Below, one piece after another: positions 8,774 through 20,954 of a stretch of DNA of 64,000 bases. Positions within the stretch are counted from its first letter, which is position 1, and the number at the start of each line of letters is the position of its first letter. The DNA is from Mycobacterium heckeshornense (GTDB taxonomy: Bacteria; Actinomycetota; Actinomycetes; Mycobacteriales; Mycobacteriaceae). A program made the position numbers and the translations under genes. The notes under the pieces are model-generated. The model did not search any database. It was not told where the DNA came from and worked only from the letters and a program-made list of their open reading frames with translations. Location: positions 2,108,001 through 2,172,000 of the forward strand of contig NZ_AP024237.1 of NCBI RefSeq assembly GCF_016592155.1. The letters are read 5' to 3'.

Positions 8774-10302
8774 TAGCCCTGACGCTCGCGCAGATCGCCG
8801 ACATCGTCGGCGGCGAACTCGCCGACATCTCGCCGCAGGACGCCGCACGGCTGTGTGTCACCGGAACCGTCGAATTCGACTCCCGGAAAGTCACGCCCGG
8901 CGGCCTGTTTTTGGCGCTGCCCGGGGCGCGCACCGACGGCCACGACTACGCGGCCGCCGCGGTGGCCGCGGGCGCGGCCGCGGTGCTGGCCGCCCGGCCG
9001 GTGGGAGTGCCCGCCGTAGTGGTAACGCCCCGGCGCGACCCCACTCACGACGCGCTGGCGGCGGTTTTCCAGCACGACCACGACGGCTCCGGTGCGGCGG
9101 TGCTGTCCGCGCTGGCCAAACTGGCCGCCGCAGTGGCTGCAGAGCTGATTAGCAAGGGGCTCACCGTCATTGGGGTCACCGGATCATCGGGCAAGACGTC
9201 GACCAAGGATCTGCTGGCCGCTGTGCTGGCACCCCTCGGCGAAGTGGTGGCGCCGCCAGGATCGTTCAACAACGAGCTGGGCCACCCGTGGACGGTGCTG
9301 CGCGCCACCCCCAGCACCGACTACCTCGTTCTGGAACTGTCGGCCCGCCATCCCGGCAACATTGCCGCGCTGGCGGCCATCGCGCCGCCCAAGATCGGAG
9401 TGGTGCTCAACGTCGGCACCGCGCACCTGGGCGAGTTCGGCTCTCGAGAAGCGATCGCTGCAACCAAAGCCGAACTGCCGCAAGCTATTCCGGACACCGG
9501 AGTGGTGATCCTCAATGCCGACGATCCAGAAGTGGCGGCGATGGCCGACAAAACCGCCGCCCGCATAGTGCGGGTCAGCCGACACCCGCGCACCGATGCC
9601 GGTCCCAGCGACGTCTGGGCCGGGCCGGTCACCCTCGACGAGCTGGCCCGGCCTCGCTTCACCTTGCACACCGACCGGCACGAACGGGGCGCGGCCGCCG
9701 AGGTCCAACTCGGTGTGCACGGCGAACACCAGGTCGGCAATGCGCTCTGCGCCGCCGCGGTCGCTTTCGAGTGCGGTGCCCGCATCGAACAGGTGGTCGC
9801 AAGCCTGGCCGGTGCCGGTCCGGTGTCGGGGCACCGGATGCACGTGACCACCCGTGCCGACGGGGTCACGGTGATCGACGACGCCTACAACGCCAACCCG
9901 GACTCGATGCAGGCCGGGCTGCAGGCGCTGGCCTCGATCGCTCACAGCCGTCGGCGACGCAGTTGGGCGGTGCTGGGAGAGATGGCCGAACTCGGTGCCG
10001 ACGCGATAACCGAGCATGACCGCGTCGGCCGGTTGGCGGTGCGCTTAGATGTGTCTCGTCTCGTTGTGGTCGGAACCGGGAGGTCTATGAGCGCCATGCA
10101 CCACGGCGCGGTCACCGAGGGCCCGCGGCGGGCGGAGGCCACCATGGTCGCCGACGCCGAAGCCGCCCTGGCATTGCTACGGGCCGAACTGCGGCCGGGG
10201 GACGTGGTGCTGATCAAGGCGTCCAATGCCGCCGGACTGGGCGCGCTGGCGGACGCGCTGATCGCGGACGTATCCGGCGACGGCCGAGGCGCTGGCCGAT
10301 GA
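8770..10302 (+). CDS. murF: UDP-MurNAc-pentapeptide synthetase MurF
   Basis: 510 residues. MurF adds D-Ala-D-Ala to UDP-MurNAc-tripeptide, the last cytoplasmic peptide step. The ATP-binding loop GSSGKTS lies at 138-144 and the conserved [26 protein letters not shown] and [11 protein letters not shown] follow in the expected order. The TTG start sits inside the murE stop (TTGA), so translation probably depends on coupling. Confidence 0.95.
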   Translation: MIALTLAQIADIVGGELADISPQDAARLCVTGTVEFDSRKVTPGGLFLALPGARTDGHDYAAAAVAAGAAAVLAARPVGVPAVVVTPRRDPTHDALAAVFQHDHDGSGAAVLSALAKLAAAVAAELISKGLTVIGVTGSSGKTSTKDLLAAVLAPLGEVVAPPGSFNNELGHPWTVLRATPSTDYLVLELSARHPGNIAALAAIAPPKIGVVLNVGTAHLGEFGSREAIAATKAELPQAIPDTGVVILNADDPEVAAMADKTAARIVRVSRHPRTDAGPSDVWAGPVTLDELARPRFTLHTDRHERGAAAEVQLGVHGEHQVGNALCAAAVAFECGARIEQVVASLAGAGPVSGHRMHVTTRADGVTVIDDAYNANPDSMQAGLQALASIAHSRRRRSWAVLGEMAELGADAITEHDRVGRLAVRLDVSRLVVVGTGRSMSAMHHGAVTEGPRRAEATMVADAEAALALLRAELRPGDVVLIKASNAAGLGALADALIADVSGDGRGAGR

Positions 10303-11378
10303 TCGAGATTCTCATCGCCGTCGGCATCTCGCTGACGGTGTCCATCCTGTTGACTCCGGCGCTGATCAGGCTGTTCACCAGGCAGGGATTCGGTCACGAG
10401 ATCCGCGAGGACGGGCCCCCCACCCATCGGACAAAACGCGGCACGCCGTCGATGGGCGGGGTGGCGATCCTGACCGGCATCTGGACGGGCTATCTGGGCA
10501 GCCACCTGGCGGGGTTGGCTTTCGACAGCACGGGTCCGTCGGCGTCTGGCCTGTTGGTGTTGCTGCTGGCCACCGCGCTGGGTGCCGTCGGCTTCGTCGA
10601 TGACCTGATCAAGATTCGGCGCGCCCGCAACCTGGGCCTGAACAAGACGGCCAAAACGGTCGGGCAGATCACCGCGGCGGTGCTGTTCGGGATACTGGTG
10701 CTGCAGTTTCGCAACGGCGACGGCCTGACGCCAGGCAGCACCGATCTGTCATACGTGCGCGAAATCGCCACTGTCACACTGGTTCCCGTGTTATTCGTGC
10801 TGTTCTGTGTGGTCATGGTCAGCGCGTGGTCGAACGCGGTCAACTTCACCGACGGCCTCGACGGGCTAGCCGGCGGCTGCATGGCGATGGTCACCGCAGC
10901 CTACGTGCTGATCACCTTCTGGCAGTACCGCAATGCCTGCGCCAACGCGCCCGGGCTGGGCTGTTACAACGTGCGCGACCCGCTGGACCTGGCCCTGGTC
11001 GCGGCGGCCACGGCGGGTGCCTGCATCGGATTTCTGTGGTGGAACGCCGCACCGGCCAAGATCTTCATGGGCGACACCGGATCGCTGGCACTGGGCGGAA
11101 TTCTCGCGGGCATCTCGGTGACGAGCCGCACCGAGATCCTCGCCGTCGTGCTCGGCTCGCTGTTCGTGGCCGAGATCACCTCGGTCGTGCTGCAGATCCT
11201 GGCCTTCCGCACCACCGGTCGCCGGGTGTTCCGGATGGCGCCGTTCCACCATCACTTCGAGCTCGTCGGCTGGGCCGAGACCACGGTGATCATCCGGTTT
11301 TGGTTGCTTACCGCAATCAGCTGCGGTTTGGGTGTGGCCCTGTTCTACAGCGAGTGGCTGGCCGCGATCGGCGACTGA
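10299..11378 (+). CDS. mraY: Phospho-MurNAc-pentapeptide translocase MraY (MurX)
   Basis: 359-residue polytopic membrane enzyme that transfers phospho-MurNAc-pentapeptide to decaprenyl phosphate, forming lipid I. Signature segments are present: [33 protein letters not shown] and the HHHFELVGW loop. About ten membrane helices can be seen. The ATG overlaps the murF stop (ATGA). This is the target of several natural nucleoside antibiotics in mycobacteria (established for the family). Confidence 0.95.
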   Translation: MIEILIAVGISLTVSILLTPALIRLFTRQGFGHEIREDGPPTHRTKRGTPSMGGVAILTGIWTGYLGSHLAGLAFDSTGPSASGLLVLLLATALGAVGFVDDLIKIRRARNLGLNKTAKTVGQITAAVLFGILVLQFRNGDGLTPGSTDLSYVREIATVTLVPVLFVLFCVVMVSAWSNAVNFTDGLDGLAGGCMAMVTAAYVLITFWQYRNACANAPGLGCYNVRDPLDLALVAAATAGACIGFLWWNAAPAKIFMGDTGSLALGGILAGISVTSRTEILAVVLGSLFVAEITSVVLQILAFRTTGRRVFRMAPFHHHFELVGWAETTVIIRFWLLTAISCGLGVALFYSEWLAAIGD

Positions 11379-11379
11379 C

Positions 11380-12849
11380 ATGGGGCACGAGGCTGGCCTG
11401 GACGCGCTCGCACCGGATGCGGCCGTGCTGGTCGCCGGTGCCGGAGTGACGGGCCGTTCGGTGCTTGCGGCGCTGGCCCCGCTGGATGTCAGGCCAACCC
11501 TCTGCGACGACGACGCGGCCGCGCTGCAGCGCCATGCCGACGCCGGGATAGCCACCACGAGCCCGTCCGCGGCCGCGCAACACATCGGCGACTATGCGCT
11601 CGTCATCACCAGCCCCGGGTTCAGGCCGACGGCGCCCGTGCTCGTCGCCGCCACTGCGGCCGGCGTGCCGATCTGGGGCGACGTGGAGCTGGCTTGGCGG
11701 CTGGACGCCTCCGGCCGCTACGGGCCGGCGCGCCGGTGGCTGGTCGTGACCGGCACCAACGGCAAGACCACCACCACTTCGATGCTGCACGCCATGCTCA
11801 CCGCCGCCGGCCTCAACGCCCGGTTATGCGGCAACATTGGTAACCCACTGCTGGACGCGCTGGCCGAGCCTGCCGACCTGCTGGCCGTGGAACTGTCCAG
11901 TTTCCAGCTGCACTGGGCGCCGTCGCTGCGACCCGACGCCGGTGTCGTGCTCAACATCGCCGAAGACCACCTCGACTGGCACGGCAGTATGGACGCCTAC
12001 ATCGCCGCCAAGGCGCGTGTACTGAACGGCCGGGTGGCGGTCGTCGGGCTCGACGACGAGCGTGCGGCGGCGCTGCTCGACACCGCGAGCGCGCCGGTGC
12101 GGGCCGGCTTCCGGCTGGGCGAGCCGGCAGCCGGCGAACTCGGGGTCCGCCGTGGGCGGCTCGTCGACCGGGCGTTCGCCGACGACCTGGCGCTGGCGCC
12201 GGTCACCTCGATACCGGTGCCCGGGCCGGTGGGGGTGCTGGACGCGCTGGGCGCCGCGGCGCTCGCCCGCTGCGTCGGAGTGCCGGGGCCGGCGATCGCC
12301 GACGCGCTCGAGTCATTTCGCGCCGGACGCCACCGCGCCGAGCTCGTCGCCGTCGTCGACGGCATCCGCTACGTCGACGATTCGAAGGCCACCAACCCGC
12401 ACGCGGCCGAGGCGTCGGTCTTGGCCTACCCGCGGGTGGTGTGGGTCGCCGGCGGTCTGCTCAAGGGGGCCTCGGTCGACACGACCGTCGCCAGGATCGC
12501 AAACCGGCTGGTCGGAGCGGTCTTGATCGGCCGTGACCGCACCGAGTTTGCCGAGGCGTTATCACGACACGCGCCCGATGTCCCCGTCGTACAGGTTGTG
12601 ACAGGCGAGGATGCTGATGTGCAAGCGACTGTTGAGACTTCTGTTGTCTGTGTGACAACCGACATTGGCGCGTCCGGCGCAAGCCTCGGTGCCCGGGTGA
12701 TGACGGCCGCCGTGGCGGCGGCGCGGGACATGGCCAAACCCGGCGACACGGTGCTGCTGGCGCCGGCGGGTGCGTCGTTCGACCAGTTCACCGACTACGC
12801 CGACCGCGGTGAGGCATTCGCCGCCGCCGTGCGCGCCGCAACGCGGTAG
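11380..12849 (+). CDS. murD: UDP-MurNAc-L-alanine:D-glutamate ligase MurD
   Basis: 489 residues, close to the 486 of M. tuberculosis. The ATP loop [10 protein letters not shown] lies near 124-133, followed by [19 protein letters not shown] and [10 protein letters not shown], all typical of MurD. It adds D-glutamate to UDP-MurNAc-L-Ala. The ATG at 11380 directly follows the mraY stop with one base between. A longer open frame from 11332 inside mraY is not supported by the family. Confidence 0.95.
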   Translation: MGHEAGLDALAPDAAVLVAGAGVTGRSVLAALAPLDVRPTLCDDDAAALQRHADAGIATTSPSAAAQHIGDYALVITSPGFRPTAPVLVAATAAGVPIWGDVELAWRLDASGRYGPARRWLVVTGTNGKTTTTSMLHAMLTAAGLNARLCGNIGNPLLDALAEPADLLAVELSSFQLHWAPSLRPDAGVVLNIAEDHLDWHGSMDAYIAAKARVLNGRVAVVGLDDERAAALLDTASAPVRAGFRLGEPAAGELGVRRGRLVDRAFADDLALAPVTSIPVPGPVGVLDALGAAALARCVGVPGPAIADALESFRAGRHRAELVAVVDGIRYVDDSKATNPHAAEASVLAYPRVVWVAGGLLKGASVDTTVARIANRLVGAVLIGRDRTEFAEALSRHAPDVPVVQVVTGEDADVQATVETSVVCVTTDIGASGASLGARVMTAAVAAARDMAKPGDTVLLAPAGASFDQFTDYADRGEAFAAAVRAATR

Positions 12850-12852
12850 GCG

Positions 12853-14421
12853 GTGGTGAGCAGCGTGCTGGCCCGGTTGCGGCACCGGGGCAACAAGTCG
12901 CAGCAGGCGAACGAGTCGGCGCCTGCCGAGGCGGCGCAGACCCCGTCAGGCAGCCGGCCGCGAGCCGTGGTGGCGAGTGCGGTTGGCGGGCCACGCAGCC
13001 GGTTCGGCGCCTGGCTGAGCCGGCCCATGACGTCGTTTCACCTGATCGTCTCCATTGCCGCGCTGTTGACCACGTTGGGATTGATCATGGTGTTGTCGGC
13101 GTCCGGGGTGCGTTCCTATGACGACGACGGCTCGGCGTGGGTCATTTTCGGCCGGCAAGTGTTGTGGACGCTGATCGGGCTGGTGGCGTGCTACCTCGCG
13201 CTGCGGGTGCGGGTGCGGTTGATGCGCCGTGTGGCGTTCTTCGGCTTCGCGTTGACCATCGTGTTGCTGGTGCTGGTGCTGATTCCCGGAATTGGCCACT
13301 ACGCCAACGGCTCTCGCGGCTGGTTCGTGGTAGCGGGTTTTTCGATGCAGCCCTCGGAGCTGACCAAGATCGCCTTCGCCATCTGGGGTGCGCACCTGCT
13401 GGCCGCCCGGCGCATGGAGCGAGCGTCGTTGCGCGAGATGCTCATCCCGCTGGTGCCGGCCGCCGTCATCGCGTTGGCGCTGATCGTGGCCCAGCCCGAC
13501 CTCGGCCAGACCGTGTCGTTGGGCATCATTCTGCTTGCCCTGCTGTGGTATGCGGGCCTGCCGCTGCGAGTGTTCGTGAGTTCGCTGTTCGCGGTCATCG
13601 TCTCCGGGGCGATCCTGGCGGTCTCCGAGGGTTACCGCTCCGACCGGGTGCGCTCGTGGCTCAACCCCGGACAGGACCCGCAGGACACCGGCTACCAGGC
13701 CCGTCAGGCAAAGTTCGCGCTGGCCAACGGCGGGATCTTCGGTCACGGTCTCGGCCAGGGCACCGCGAAATGGAACTATTTGCCCAACGCCCACAACGAC
13801 TTCATTTTCGCGATCATCGGCGAAGAACTGGGCTTCGTCGGCGCGTTCGCGCTGCTGGCGCTCTTCGGCCTGTTCGCCTACACCGGCATGCGCATCGCCC
13901 GCCGGTCCACCGACCCGTTCCTGCGGCTACTGACCGCCACTACCACGATGTGGGTGATCGGGCAGGTCTTCATCAACGTCGGCTACGTCATCGGCCTGCT
14001 GCCGATCACCGGCCTGCAGTTGCCCCTCATCTCGGCCGGTGGAACATCAACGGCAACAACACTTCTCATGATCGGGGTGATGGCGAACGCGGCTCGCCAC
14101 GAACCGGAGGCGGTCGCGGCACTGCGCGCCGGCCGCGACGACCGGATGAACCGGCTGCTGCGGCTGCCGTTGCCCGAGCCGTATACACCGACCCGGGTGG
14201 AGGCGCTGCGTGACCGGCTGCGCTCTCGAGCGCACCCGCCCACGCGGCAGCACAAACCCGACCGCACGCCCGCGGCACCGCGGGCTGCGCGATCGGCAAA
14301 ACCTCACACGGCGCATCGGCCTGCCGGCCGATCGGGGCATCATGGAGGGCGTCAGCGCCACGCCGGGCAGCGTCAGCCACGCAGCGGGCGGACTCGTGCA
14401 CTGGAAGGTCAGCGTTATTGA
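12853..14421 (+). CDS. ftsW: SEDS-family septal glycosyltransferase FtsW
   Basis: 522 residues with about ten membrane helices. The cytoplasmic N-terminus (1-55) is Ala/Arg-rich; SEDS landmarks [43 protein letters not shown] and [10 protein letters not shown] appear in order. FtsW polymerises glycan strands together with the class B PBP (PbpB here). A long basic C-terminal tail (about 420-522) is a mycobacterial trait involved in partner binding. Two adjacent GTG codons (12853, 12856) could each be the start. The stop overlaps the murG TTG. Confidence 0.94.
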   Translation: MVSSVLARLRHRGNKSQQANESAPAEAAQTPSGSRPRAVVASAVGGPRSRFGAWLSRPMTSFHLIVSIAALLTTLGLIMVLSASGVRSYDDDGSAWVIFGRQVLWTLIGLVACYLALRVRVRLMRRVAFFGFALTIVLLVLVLIPGIGHYANGSRGWFVVAGFSMQPSELTKIAFAIWGAHLLAARRMERASLREMLIPLVPAAVIALALIVAQPDLGQTVSLGIILLALLWYAGLPLRVFVSSLFAVIVSGAILAVSEGYRSDRVRSWLNPGQDPQDTGYQARQAKFALANGGIFGHGLGQGTAKWNYLPNAHNDFIFAIIGEELGFVGAFALLALFGLFAYTGMRIARRSTDPFLRLLTATTTMWVIGQVFINVGYVIGLLPITGLQLPLISAGGTSTATTLLMIGVMANAARHEPEAVAALRAGRDDRMNRLLRLPLPEPYTPTRVEALRDRLRSRAHPPTRQHKPDRTPAAPRAARSAKPHTAHRPAGRSGHHGGRQRHAGQRQPRSGRTRALEGQRY

Positions 14422-15599
14422 ACGACTCGGTCACTCGGCCAGCCGAGCATGCCCCGTTGTCGGTCGTCCTCGCCGGTGGCGGAACGGCCGGGCACGTCGA
14501 GCCCGCCATGGCCGTCGCGGATGCGCTGACCGCGCTCGATCCGCGGGTGCGGATCACCGCACTGGGCACCCCGCGCGGGCTGGAGACCAGGCTGGTGCCC
14601 GAGCGGGGCTACCGGCTTGAACTTGTCACCCCGGCCCCGTTGCCGCGCAAGCTCACCGCCGATCTGGCGGGGCTGCCGACACGGGTATTTCAGGCCGTCC
14701 GGCAAGCTCGGGCGGTGCTCGACGAGGTCGACGCCGACGTCGTGATCGGGTTCGGTGGATACGTCGCGCTCCCGGCGTATCTGGCCGCCCGCGGTGCGCT
14801 GGCTGGTCGGCGTCGCGTGCCGGTGGTGATCCACGAGGCCAACGCCAGCGCAGGGCTGGCCAATCGGGTCGGGGCCCCGCTCGCGCAGCGGGTGCTGGCG
14901 GCCGTGCCGGATTGCGGGCTGCGGGCCACTGAGGTGGTCGGCGTGCCGGTCCGGTCGGCGATCACCGGGCTGGACCGCGCGGCGTTGCGGTCGGAAGCGC
15001 GGGCCCACTTCGGTTTCGCCGGGGACGCCCGGGTGCTGCTGGTGTTCGGTGGGTCGCAAGGCGCGGTGTCGATCAACCAGGCGGTCGCGGCGGCTGCCGC
15101 CGACCTGGCCGCCGCCGGTGTGGCCGTGCTGCATGCCTACGGGCCCAAGAACACCCTCGACCTGCGTACCCCCGGGCCGGGTGACCCGCCCTACGTGGCG
15201 GTGCCTTACCTGGACCGCATGGAATTGGCTTATGCTGCAGCCGATTTAGCAATTTGCCGGTCCGGGGCGATGACGGTCGCCGAAGTTTCGGCCGTGGGTC
15301 TGCCCGCCGTCTACGTCCCGCTGCCCATCGGCAACGGCGAACAGCGGCTCAACGCGCTGCCGGTGGTCAACGCCGGCGGCGGGATGCTGGTGGCTGACGC
15401 CGATTTGACGCCACGCTTTGTGGCCGAACAGGTGGCCGGGCTGCTTAACGACGCGGCGCGGCTGGCGGCGATGACGGCGGCCGCGGCGCGGGCCGGTCAC
15501 CGCGATGCGGCGCAGCGGGTGGCTCGGGCCGCCGTCGATGTGGCGCACGATGCGCGCCGGTCGCGTGCGCGCCGGACTGCGGGCACGGGGCGACGATGA
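14418..15599 (+). CDS. murG: UDP-GlcNAc transferase MurG
   Basis: 393-residue GT28 glycosyltransferase that converts lipid I to lipid II on the inner membrane face. The N-terminal [11 protein letters not shown] loop, [23 protein letters not shown], the FGGSQGA loop and the [11 protein letters not shown] donor-site segment are all present. The TTG start overlaps the ftsW stop (TTGA). The last 20 residues are basic. Confidence 0.95.
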   Translation: MNDSVTRPAEHAPLSVVLAGGGTAGHVEPAMAVADALTALDPRVRITALGTPRGLETRLVPERGYRLELVTPAPLPRKLTADLAGLPTRVFQAVRQARAVLDEVDADVVIGFGGYVALPAYLAARGALAGRRRVPVVIHEANASAGLANRVGAPLAQRVLAAVPDCGLRATEVVGVPVRSAITGLDRAALRSEARAHFGFAGDARVLLVFGGSQGAVSINQAVAAAAADLAAAGVAVLHAYGPKNTLDLRTPGPGDPPYVAVPYLDRMELAYAAADLAICRSGAMTVAEVSAVGLPAVYVPLPIGNGEQRLNALPVVNAGGGMLVADADLTPRFVAEQVAGLLNDAARLAAMTAAAARAGHRDAAQRVARAAVDVAHDARRSRARRTAGTGRR

Positions 15600-17056
15600 G
15601 CGACACCTCGCTGCCGCCCGAGCTACGGCGGGTGCACATGGTCGGCATTGGGGGAGCGGGCATGTCGGGTATTGCCCGTATCTTGCTCGACCGCGGCGGG
15701 ATGGTATCGGGCTCTGACGCCAAGGAGTCGCGCGGCGTGCGTGCGCTGCGGGCCCGGGGCGCGGTGATCCGGATCGGCCACGACACGTCTGCGCTGGATC
15801 TGCTGCCCGGCGGGCCGACAGCGGTCATCACCACCCGCGCCGCGATTCCCAAGACCAACCCCGAACTCGTCGAGGCCCGCCGCCGCGGCATCCCCGTGGT
15901 GCTGCGCCCGACGGTGTTGGCCAAGTTGATGGCCGGGCGCACCACCCTGATGGTCACCGGCACCCACGGCAAGACGACGACGACATCCATGCTCGTCGTC
16001 GCGCTGCAGCACTGTGGGTTTGATCCGTCCTTTGCGGTGGGAGGTGAGCTGGGCGAGGCCGGGACCAACGCCCATCACGGCAGCGGCGATTATTTCGTCG
16101 CCGAGGCTGACGAAAGTGACGGCTCGCTGCTGGAATACAGCCCCCACGTCGCGGTGGTTACCAACGTCGAGTCCGACCATCTGGACTTCTTCGGCAGTGC
16201 CGACGCCTACGCCGCGGTGTTTGATTCCTTCGTCGAACGCCTTGCCCCCGGCGGGGCGCTGGTGGTCTGCACCGACGATCCGGGGGCGGCCGCGTTGGCG
16301 GAACGCAGCGCCGCTCTCGGTATTCGGGTGCTGCGCTACGGCAGCACACCGGCCGGCGAGTTGGCCGGCACGCTGCTGTCGTGGGAGCAGCAGGGTACCG
16401 GCGGGGTCGCGGCCATCCAGCTGGCCGGCGATCCCAACCCGTGGGCGATGCGGTTGGCGGTGCCGGGCCGGCATATGGCGCTCAACGCGTTGGGCGCATT
16501 CTTGGCGGCGATCGAAATCGGCGCCCCGGCCGAGGCGGTGCTCGACGGGCTGGCCGGTTTCGAAGGCGTGCGCCGCCGATTCGAGTTGGTCGGCAGCGCG
16601 GCGTCGGTGCGGGTATTCGACGACTACGCCCACCATCCGACGGAGATCAGCGCGACACTGACCGCGGTCCGCACCCTGCTCGAGCAAAGTGGCGGTGGGC
16701 GTGCAGTGGTGGTCTTTCAGCCCCACTTATATTCGCGGACAAAGACTTTCGCCGCCGAGTTCGGTCGTGCTCTTGATGCTGCCGACGAGGTGTTCGTGCT
16801 CGACGTCTACGGGGCGCGGGAGCAACCGTTGGCAGGCGTGAGCGGCGCGAGTGTGGCCGAGCACATCAGCGTGCCGGTGCACTACATGCCCGATTTCTCC
16901 GCTGTCACCGAGGCGGTGGCCGCGGCGGCCCGGCCCGGTGACGTGGTCGTCACGATGGGTGCCGGCGACGTGACCATGCTGGCGCCGGAAATCGTCACGG
17001 CGCTGCGGGTGCGGGCCAATCGAACCGTGCCCGGTCGGGCGGGGGAGCGATGGTGA
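15596..17056 (+). CDS. murC: UDP-MurNAc-L-alanine ligase MurC
   Basis: 486 residues. MurC adds L-alanine to UDP-MurNAc, the first peptide step. The N-terminal Rossmann loop [14 protein letters not shown], the ATP loop [20 protein letters not shown], and the C-terminal [10 protein letters not shown] and FQPHLYSRT are all visible. The ATG overlaps the murG stop (ATGA), and the end overlaps ftsQ by 7 bases. Confidence 0.95.
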   Translation: MSDTSLPPELRRVHMVGIGGAGMSGIARILLDRGGMVSGSDAKESRGVRALRARGAVIRIGHDTSALDLLPGGPTAVITTRAAIPKTNPELVEARRRGIPVVLRPTVLAKLMAGRTTLMVTGTHGKTTTTSMLVVALQHCGFDPSFAVGGELGEAGTNAHHGSGDYFVAEADESDGSLLEYSPHVAVVTNVESDHLDFFGSADAYAAVFDSFVERLAPGGALVVCTDDPGAAALAERSAALGIRVLRYGSTPAGELAGTLLSWEQQGTGGVAAIQLAGDPNPWAMRLAVPGRHMALNALGAFLAAIEIGAPAEAVLDGLAGFEGVRRRFELVGSAASVRVFDDYAHHPTEISATLTAVRTLLEQSGGGRAVVVFQPHLYSRTKTFAAEFGRALDAADEVFVLDVYGAREQPLAGVSGASVAEHISVPVHYMPDFSAVTEAVAAAARPGDVVVTMGAGDVTMLAPEIVTALRVRANRTVPGRAGERW

Positions 17057-17958
17057 GCGAGCCGACGGGCGGGCCGGCGGCCGAGGCGGTGACCGAGCCG
17101 ATCGCCGCGTCCGGCGACGAAAACGATACAGCGGCAGTCCGTTTCGAGGGCCCGCGGCGGCGGGCACGCCGGGAGCGTGCCGAGCGGCGCGCCGCCGAAG
17201 CGCGGGCCAGGGCCATCGAAGAGGCACGCCGGGAGGCCAAGCGCAGGGCCCTCGGACGCGCTGTCAGCGAGGCCCGACCGCTTCCCCGGGGCGCTGTCCG
17301 CGGATTGAAGACGCTGTTGGCGACGGTGTTGTTGGCGGGTGCGGCCGTTGCGCTCGGGCTCATCCTCTACTTCACCCCGGTGATGTCGGCGCGCAGCATT
17401 GTCGTCACCGGAACCGGCGCGGTCACTCGCGAGGAAGTGCTCGACGCGGCGAGGGTGCGTCCCGGGACGCCGCTGCTGCAGATCGACACCGGTCAGGTCG
17501 CTGACCGGGTGGCCACCATCCGGCGGGTCGCCAGCGCGCGGGTACAGCGCCAGTACCCGTCAGCGCTGCGGATCACAATCGTCGAGCGAATTCCTTTGGT
17601 GGTCAAAGACTTTCCTGACGGCCCGCACCTCTTCGACCACGACGGAGTCGACTTCGCGACCGCCGCGCCGCCGACGTCACTGCCCTACATCGATGTCGAC
17701 AATCCCGGCCCGGGTGATCCGGCCACCCAGGCCGCCCTGGCGGTGCTGAGCGCGCTGCGTCCCGAGATCGCCGGCCAGGTAGCGCGGGTCGCGGCTCCCT
17801 CGGTTGCCTCCATCACGCTCACCCTGGCCGACGGGCGGACGGTGATGTGGGGGACCACCGATCGCACGGCGGAGAAGGCCGAGAAACTGGCCGCCCTGCT
17901 AACGCAGCCCGGCCGCACCTACGACGTGTCCAGCCCGGATTTGCCGACGGTCAAATAG
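17050..17958 (+). CDS. ftsQ: Cell division protein FtsQ
   Basis: 302 residues. The cytoplasmic N-terminus has a strongly charged Arg/Glu/Ala helix (about 33-70); one membrane segment lies at about 87-108, then a POTRA domain (about 113-183) and the FtsQ beta domain. FtsQ links early and late divisome proteins and pairs with FtsL and FtsB. The ATG overlaps the end of murC. It is the last gene of the tightly overlapped dcw chain; ftsZ follows after a 297-base gap. Confidence 0.93.
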   Translation: MVSEPTGGPAAEAVTEPIAASGDENDTAAVRFEGPRRRARRERAERRAAEARARAIEEARREAKRRALGRAVSEARPLPRGAVRGLKTLLATVLLAGAAVALGLILYFTPVMSARSIVVTGTGAVTREEVLDAARVRPGTPLLQIDTGQVADRVATIRRVASARVQRQYPSALRITIVERIPLVVKDFPDGPHLFDHDGVDFATAAPPTSLPYIDVDNPGPGDPATQAALAVLSALRPEIAGQVARVAAPSVASITLTLADGRTVMWGTTDRTAEKAEKLAALLTQPGRTYDVSSPDLPTVK

Positions 17959-18255
17959 CGCGGAGGAGCCGCGGCGCCGCAATTGCATTCACGGTCGTGA
18001 ATTTCGGGCAATCACAGCCCTACGCGCAATCTCAGCGCCGGGCTCGATCACCGCACGTGACGAAAATGGCCGAAATTCACCGCAACAACTCGGCGCGCCT
18101 GCATCGCTAGCACGCGCCGCCGCCATACCGTTCTGTGTGCGTGGAACTACTTGACATAACTCTAAGCCTTAGGTTGAGGTTGAGAGTTTTACGACTCGCC
18201 GAGGGTCGCCAAGCGTTTCACCACCAGGCCAAGCCCACCAGGGAGGAAGACTTCA
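17959..18255 (+). promoter_or_regulatory. ftsQ-ftsZ intergenic region with candidate ftsZ promoter
   Basis: 297 bases without a gene. It contains a perfect -35 type hexamer TTGACA at 18151-18156. The best downstream hexamer of TANNNT type (TAGGTT, 18170-18175) is only 13 bases away, so the exact promoter is uncertain. The segment around 18160-18190 has short repeats of GGTTGA. Mycobacterial ftsZ is known to have its own promoters in this gap and within ftsQ. A GGGAGGA ribosome binding site lies at 18241-18247. Confidence 0.5.
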
Positions 18256-19401
18256 ATGATGACCCCCCCGCATAACTACCTGGCCGTCATCAAAGTCGTG
18301 GGTATCGGCGGCGGCGGCGTCAACGCCGTCAACCGGATGATCGAGCAGGGCCTCAAGGGCGTGGAGTTCATCGCGATCAACACCGACGCGCAGGCGTTAT
18401 TGATGAGCGATGCCGACGTCAAGCTCGACGTCGGTCGCGACTCCACCCGCGGCCTCGGCGCGGGCGCCGACCCGGAGGTGGGCCGCAAGGCCGCCGAGGA
18501 CGCCAAGGACGAGATCGAAGAACTGCTGCGGGGGGCCGACATGGTGTTTGTCACCGCCGGTGAGGGCGGCGGTACCGGAACCGGTGGGGCGCCCGTCGTG
18601 GCCAGCATCGCCCGCAAGCTCGGCGCGTTGACGGTCGGGGTCGTCACCCGGCCGTTCTCGTTCGAGGGCAAGCGGCGCAGTCAGCAGGCCGAAGCCGGCA
18701 TCGCCGCGCTGCGGGAAAGCTGCGACACGCTGATCGTGATCCCCAACGACCGCCTGCTGCAGATGGGCGATGCCGCGGTGTCGCTGATGGACGCCTTCCG
18801 CAGCGCCGACGAGGTGCTGCTCAACGGCGTACAGGGCATCACCGACCTGATCACCACGCCGGGCCTGATCAACGTCGACTTCGCCGATGTCAAGGGCATC
18901 ATGTCGGGTGCGGGCACGGCGCTGATGGGCATCGGCTCGGCGCGCGGCGAGGGCCGCGCGCTGAAAGCCGCCGAGATCGCGATCAACTCGCCGCTGCTGG
19001 AAGCGTCCATGGAAGGCGCGCAAGGTGTGCTGATGTCGATCGCCGGCGGCAGCGACCTTGGCCTGTTCGAAATCAACGAAGCAGCCTCGCTGGTGCAGGA
19101 CGCCGCGCACCAGGATGCCAACATCATCTTCGGCACGGTCATCGACGACTCGCTGGGCGACGAGGTGCGAGTCACCGTGATCGCGGCCGGCTTCGCCGCC
19201 AACTCACCCGGGCGCAAGCCGATCAGCAGCTCTGGCCAGGGCCAGAACATCGCGGCGGGCAAGGCAGGCAAGGTCACCTCGACGCTGTTCGAGCCCGCCG
19301 ACGCCGTCAGCGTGCCGCTGCCCACCAACGGCACCACGATCAACATCGGCGGCGAGGACGACGACGAAGACGTCGACGTGCCGCCGTTCATGCGGCGCTA
19401 A
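18256..19401 (+). CDS. ftsZ: Cell division tubulin homolog FtsZ
   Basis: 381 residues (380 from the second ATG at 18259, the start usually annotated in mycobacteria). FtsZ polymerises with GTP to form the Z ring. The tubulin signature [12 protein letters not shown], the T7 synergy loop [11 protein letters not shown] and the acidic C-terminal tail ending [10 protein letters not shown], which binds partners such as SepF and FtsW, are all present. The ribosome binding site is spaced slightly better for the first ATG. Confidence 0.97.
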   Translation: MMTPPHNYLAVIKVVGIGGGGVNAVNRMIEQGLKGVEFIAINTDAQALLMSDADVKLDVGRDSTRGLGAGADPEVGRKAAEDAKDEIEELLRGADMVFVTAGEGGGTGTGGAPVVASIARKLGALTVGVVTRPFSFEGKRRSQQAEAGIAALRESCDTLIVIPNDRLLQMGDAAVSLMDAFRSADEVLLNGVQGITDLITTPGLINVDFADVKGIMSGAGTALMGIGSARGEGRALKAAEIAINSPLLEASMEGAQGVLMSIAGGSDLGLFEINEAASLVQDAAHQDANIIFGTVIDDSLGDEVRVTVIAAGFAANSPGRKPISSSGQGQNIAAGKAGKVTSTLFEPADAVSVPLPTNGTTINIGGEDDDEDVDVPPFMRR

Positions 19402-19411
19402 TACTGGGTAG

Positions 19412-20119
19412 GTGGGCTATCGCATCCGGCGAGTGATCACCACCCGGGCGGGCGGCGTGTCGGCGCCGCCCTTCGACACGTTCAACCTCGGCGATCACGT
19501 CGGAGACGACCCCGCGGCAGTCGCGGCCAACCGGGCCCGGTTGGCCGCGGCGGTCGGGCTCGGCGCGAACCGGGTGGTGTGGATGAATCAGGTGCACGGT
19601 GATCGCGTCGAGGTGGTCGACGAGCCGCGTGACGGCGCGGTCGACGGCACCGACGCATTGGTCACCGCCACGCCGCGGCTGGCGCTGGCCGTGGTGACCG
19701 CCGATTGCGTGCCGGTGCTGATGGCCGACGCGCGGGCCGGCGTGGTCGCCGCGGTCCATGCCGGCCGTGTCGGCGCCCAGCGCGGAGTGGTGGCGCGGGC
19801 GCTGGAGGTGATGCTGACCCTCGGCGCTCACGCCGACGACGTCTCTGTGCTGCTCGGCCCCGCGGTCAGCGGGAGCAACTACGAAGTGCCCGCGGCGATG
19901 GCCGACGAGGTCGAGGCGGCGCTCCCGGGCAGTCGTACCACAACGCCGGCGGGCACTCCCGGACTCGATCTTCGGGCCGGAATCGCTTGTCAACTAAGTG
20001 ATTTGGGGGTCACCGCCATCGACATCGATCCGCGCTGCACAGTGGATGACCCGAGCTTGTTCAGTCACCGCCGGGGCGCGCCGACGGGGCGGATGGCCTC
20101 ACTGGTGTGGATGGAATGA
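19412..20119 (+). CDS. YfiH/LACC1-family purine nucleoside phosphorylase-like protein
   Basis: 235 residues, member of the YfiH (DUF152, PF02578) family that follows ftsZ in many actinobacteria (Rv2149c-like). Family members are zinc enzymes with purine nucleoside phosphorylase and adenosine deaminase activity; older annotations call them polyphenol oxidases. The metal-site residues are visible in NQVHGDRV, TADCVPVL and AAVHAGR. The GTG start at 19412 lies 10 bases after ftsZ; no strong ribosome binding site is seen. It overlaps the next gene by 4 bases. Confidence 0.88.
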   Translation: MGYRIRRVITTRAGGVSAPPFDTFNLGDHVGDDPAAVAANRARLAAAVGLGANRVVWMNQVHGDRVEVVDEPRDGAVDGTDALVTATPRLALAVVTADCVPVLMADARAGVVAAVHAGRVGAQRGVVARALEVMLTLGAHADDVSVLLGPAVSGSNYEVPAAMADEVEAALPGSRTTTPAGTPGLDLRAGIACQLSDLGVTAIDIDPRCTVDDPSLFSHRRGAPTGRMASLVWME

Positions 20120-20898
20120 TCGCCATGGCCGACGTCGGGCGGGGCGCGGAGGGCCGAGAAGACCGCGAATCGCAATTGGCCCGCGCGCTAGCAACGGTGC
20201 AATCCCGATTGGCGGCGGCCGCCGAGGCGGCCGGGCGCAAAGTCGACGAAATAGAACTTTTGCCAATAACCAAATTCTTTCCAGCAACCGATGTGGTGAT
20301 TTTGTCGCGGCTTGGTTGTACGTCGATTGGCGAATCCCGCGACCAGGAAGCGTCGGCGAAGGTTCGGGAAGTCGCCCGCATATTGGGTGCGGGGTCACCG
20401 CCGGTGCGCTGGCACATGGTCGGCCAGGTCCAGCGCAACAAGGCGCGGTCGCTGGCCCGCTGGGCACACACCGTCCACTCGGTCAGTAGCGCGCGGGTGG
20501 CGGCCGCACTCGACCGCGCGGTGGGCACGGCCCGCGCCGAAGGTCGTCGCCGGGACCCGCTGCGGGTCTACGTCCAGATCAGTCTCGACGGCGACGTGTC
20601 ACGCGGTGGCGTGGATATCTCGACGTCCGGGGCGGTGGACGAGGTCTGCGCCCGGGTGGCCGCAGCGGAAAACCTCGAGCTGATCGGGTTGATGGCGATC
20701 CCGCCGCTGGATTGGGATCCGGACGCGGCCTTCGAACGTCTGCGGTCGGAGCACCAGCGGGTGCGCCGATCACACCCGAGCGCGGTTGGGCTGTCCGCGG
20801 GGATGTCGAACGACCTGGAAGCAGCGATAAGACACGGTTCGACCTGTGTGCGTGTCGGTACAGCGTTATTGGGCCCGCGACCGCTACGGTCACCGTGA
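20116..20898 (+). CDS. YggS-family pyridoxal phosphate homeostasis protein
   Basis: 260-residue PLPBP (YggS/PROSC) protein. It binds PLP through the lysine in LLPITKFFP (about residue 53) on an alanine racemase-like barrel; [21 protein letters not shown] and the C-terminal [13 protein letters not shown] and VRVGTALLG are typical. The family buffers free PLP. I chose the ATG at 20116 because it overlaps the previous stop (ATGA); an ATG at 20125 (MADVG) is a fair alternative. It lies between yfiH and sepF, a conserved arrangement. Confidence 0.9.
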   Translation: MIAMADVGRGAEGREDRESQLARALATVQSRLAAAAEAAGRKVDEIELLPITKFFPATDVVILSRLGCTSIGESRDQEASAKVREVARILGAGSPPVRWHMVGQVQRNKARSLARWAHTVHSVSSARVAAALDRAVGTARAEGRRRDPLRVYVQISLDGDVSRGGVDISTSGAVDEVCARVAAAENLELIGLMAIPPLDWDPDAAFERLRSEHQRVRRSHPSAVGLSAGMSNDLEAAIRHGSTCVRVGTALLGPRPLRSP

Positions 20899-20954
20899 GT
20901 AGTCACTGTCGTCACACCTTCATCACAGACACCGCATCCAGAAGGGGTCCCGCG

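Noticed and set aside
20712..20954. N-terminal extension of SepF
   Set aside because: It overlaps the YggS gene; the [14 protein letters not shown] membrane helix is the conserved N-terminus.
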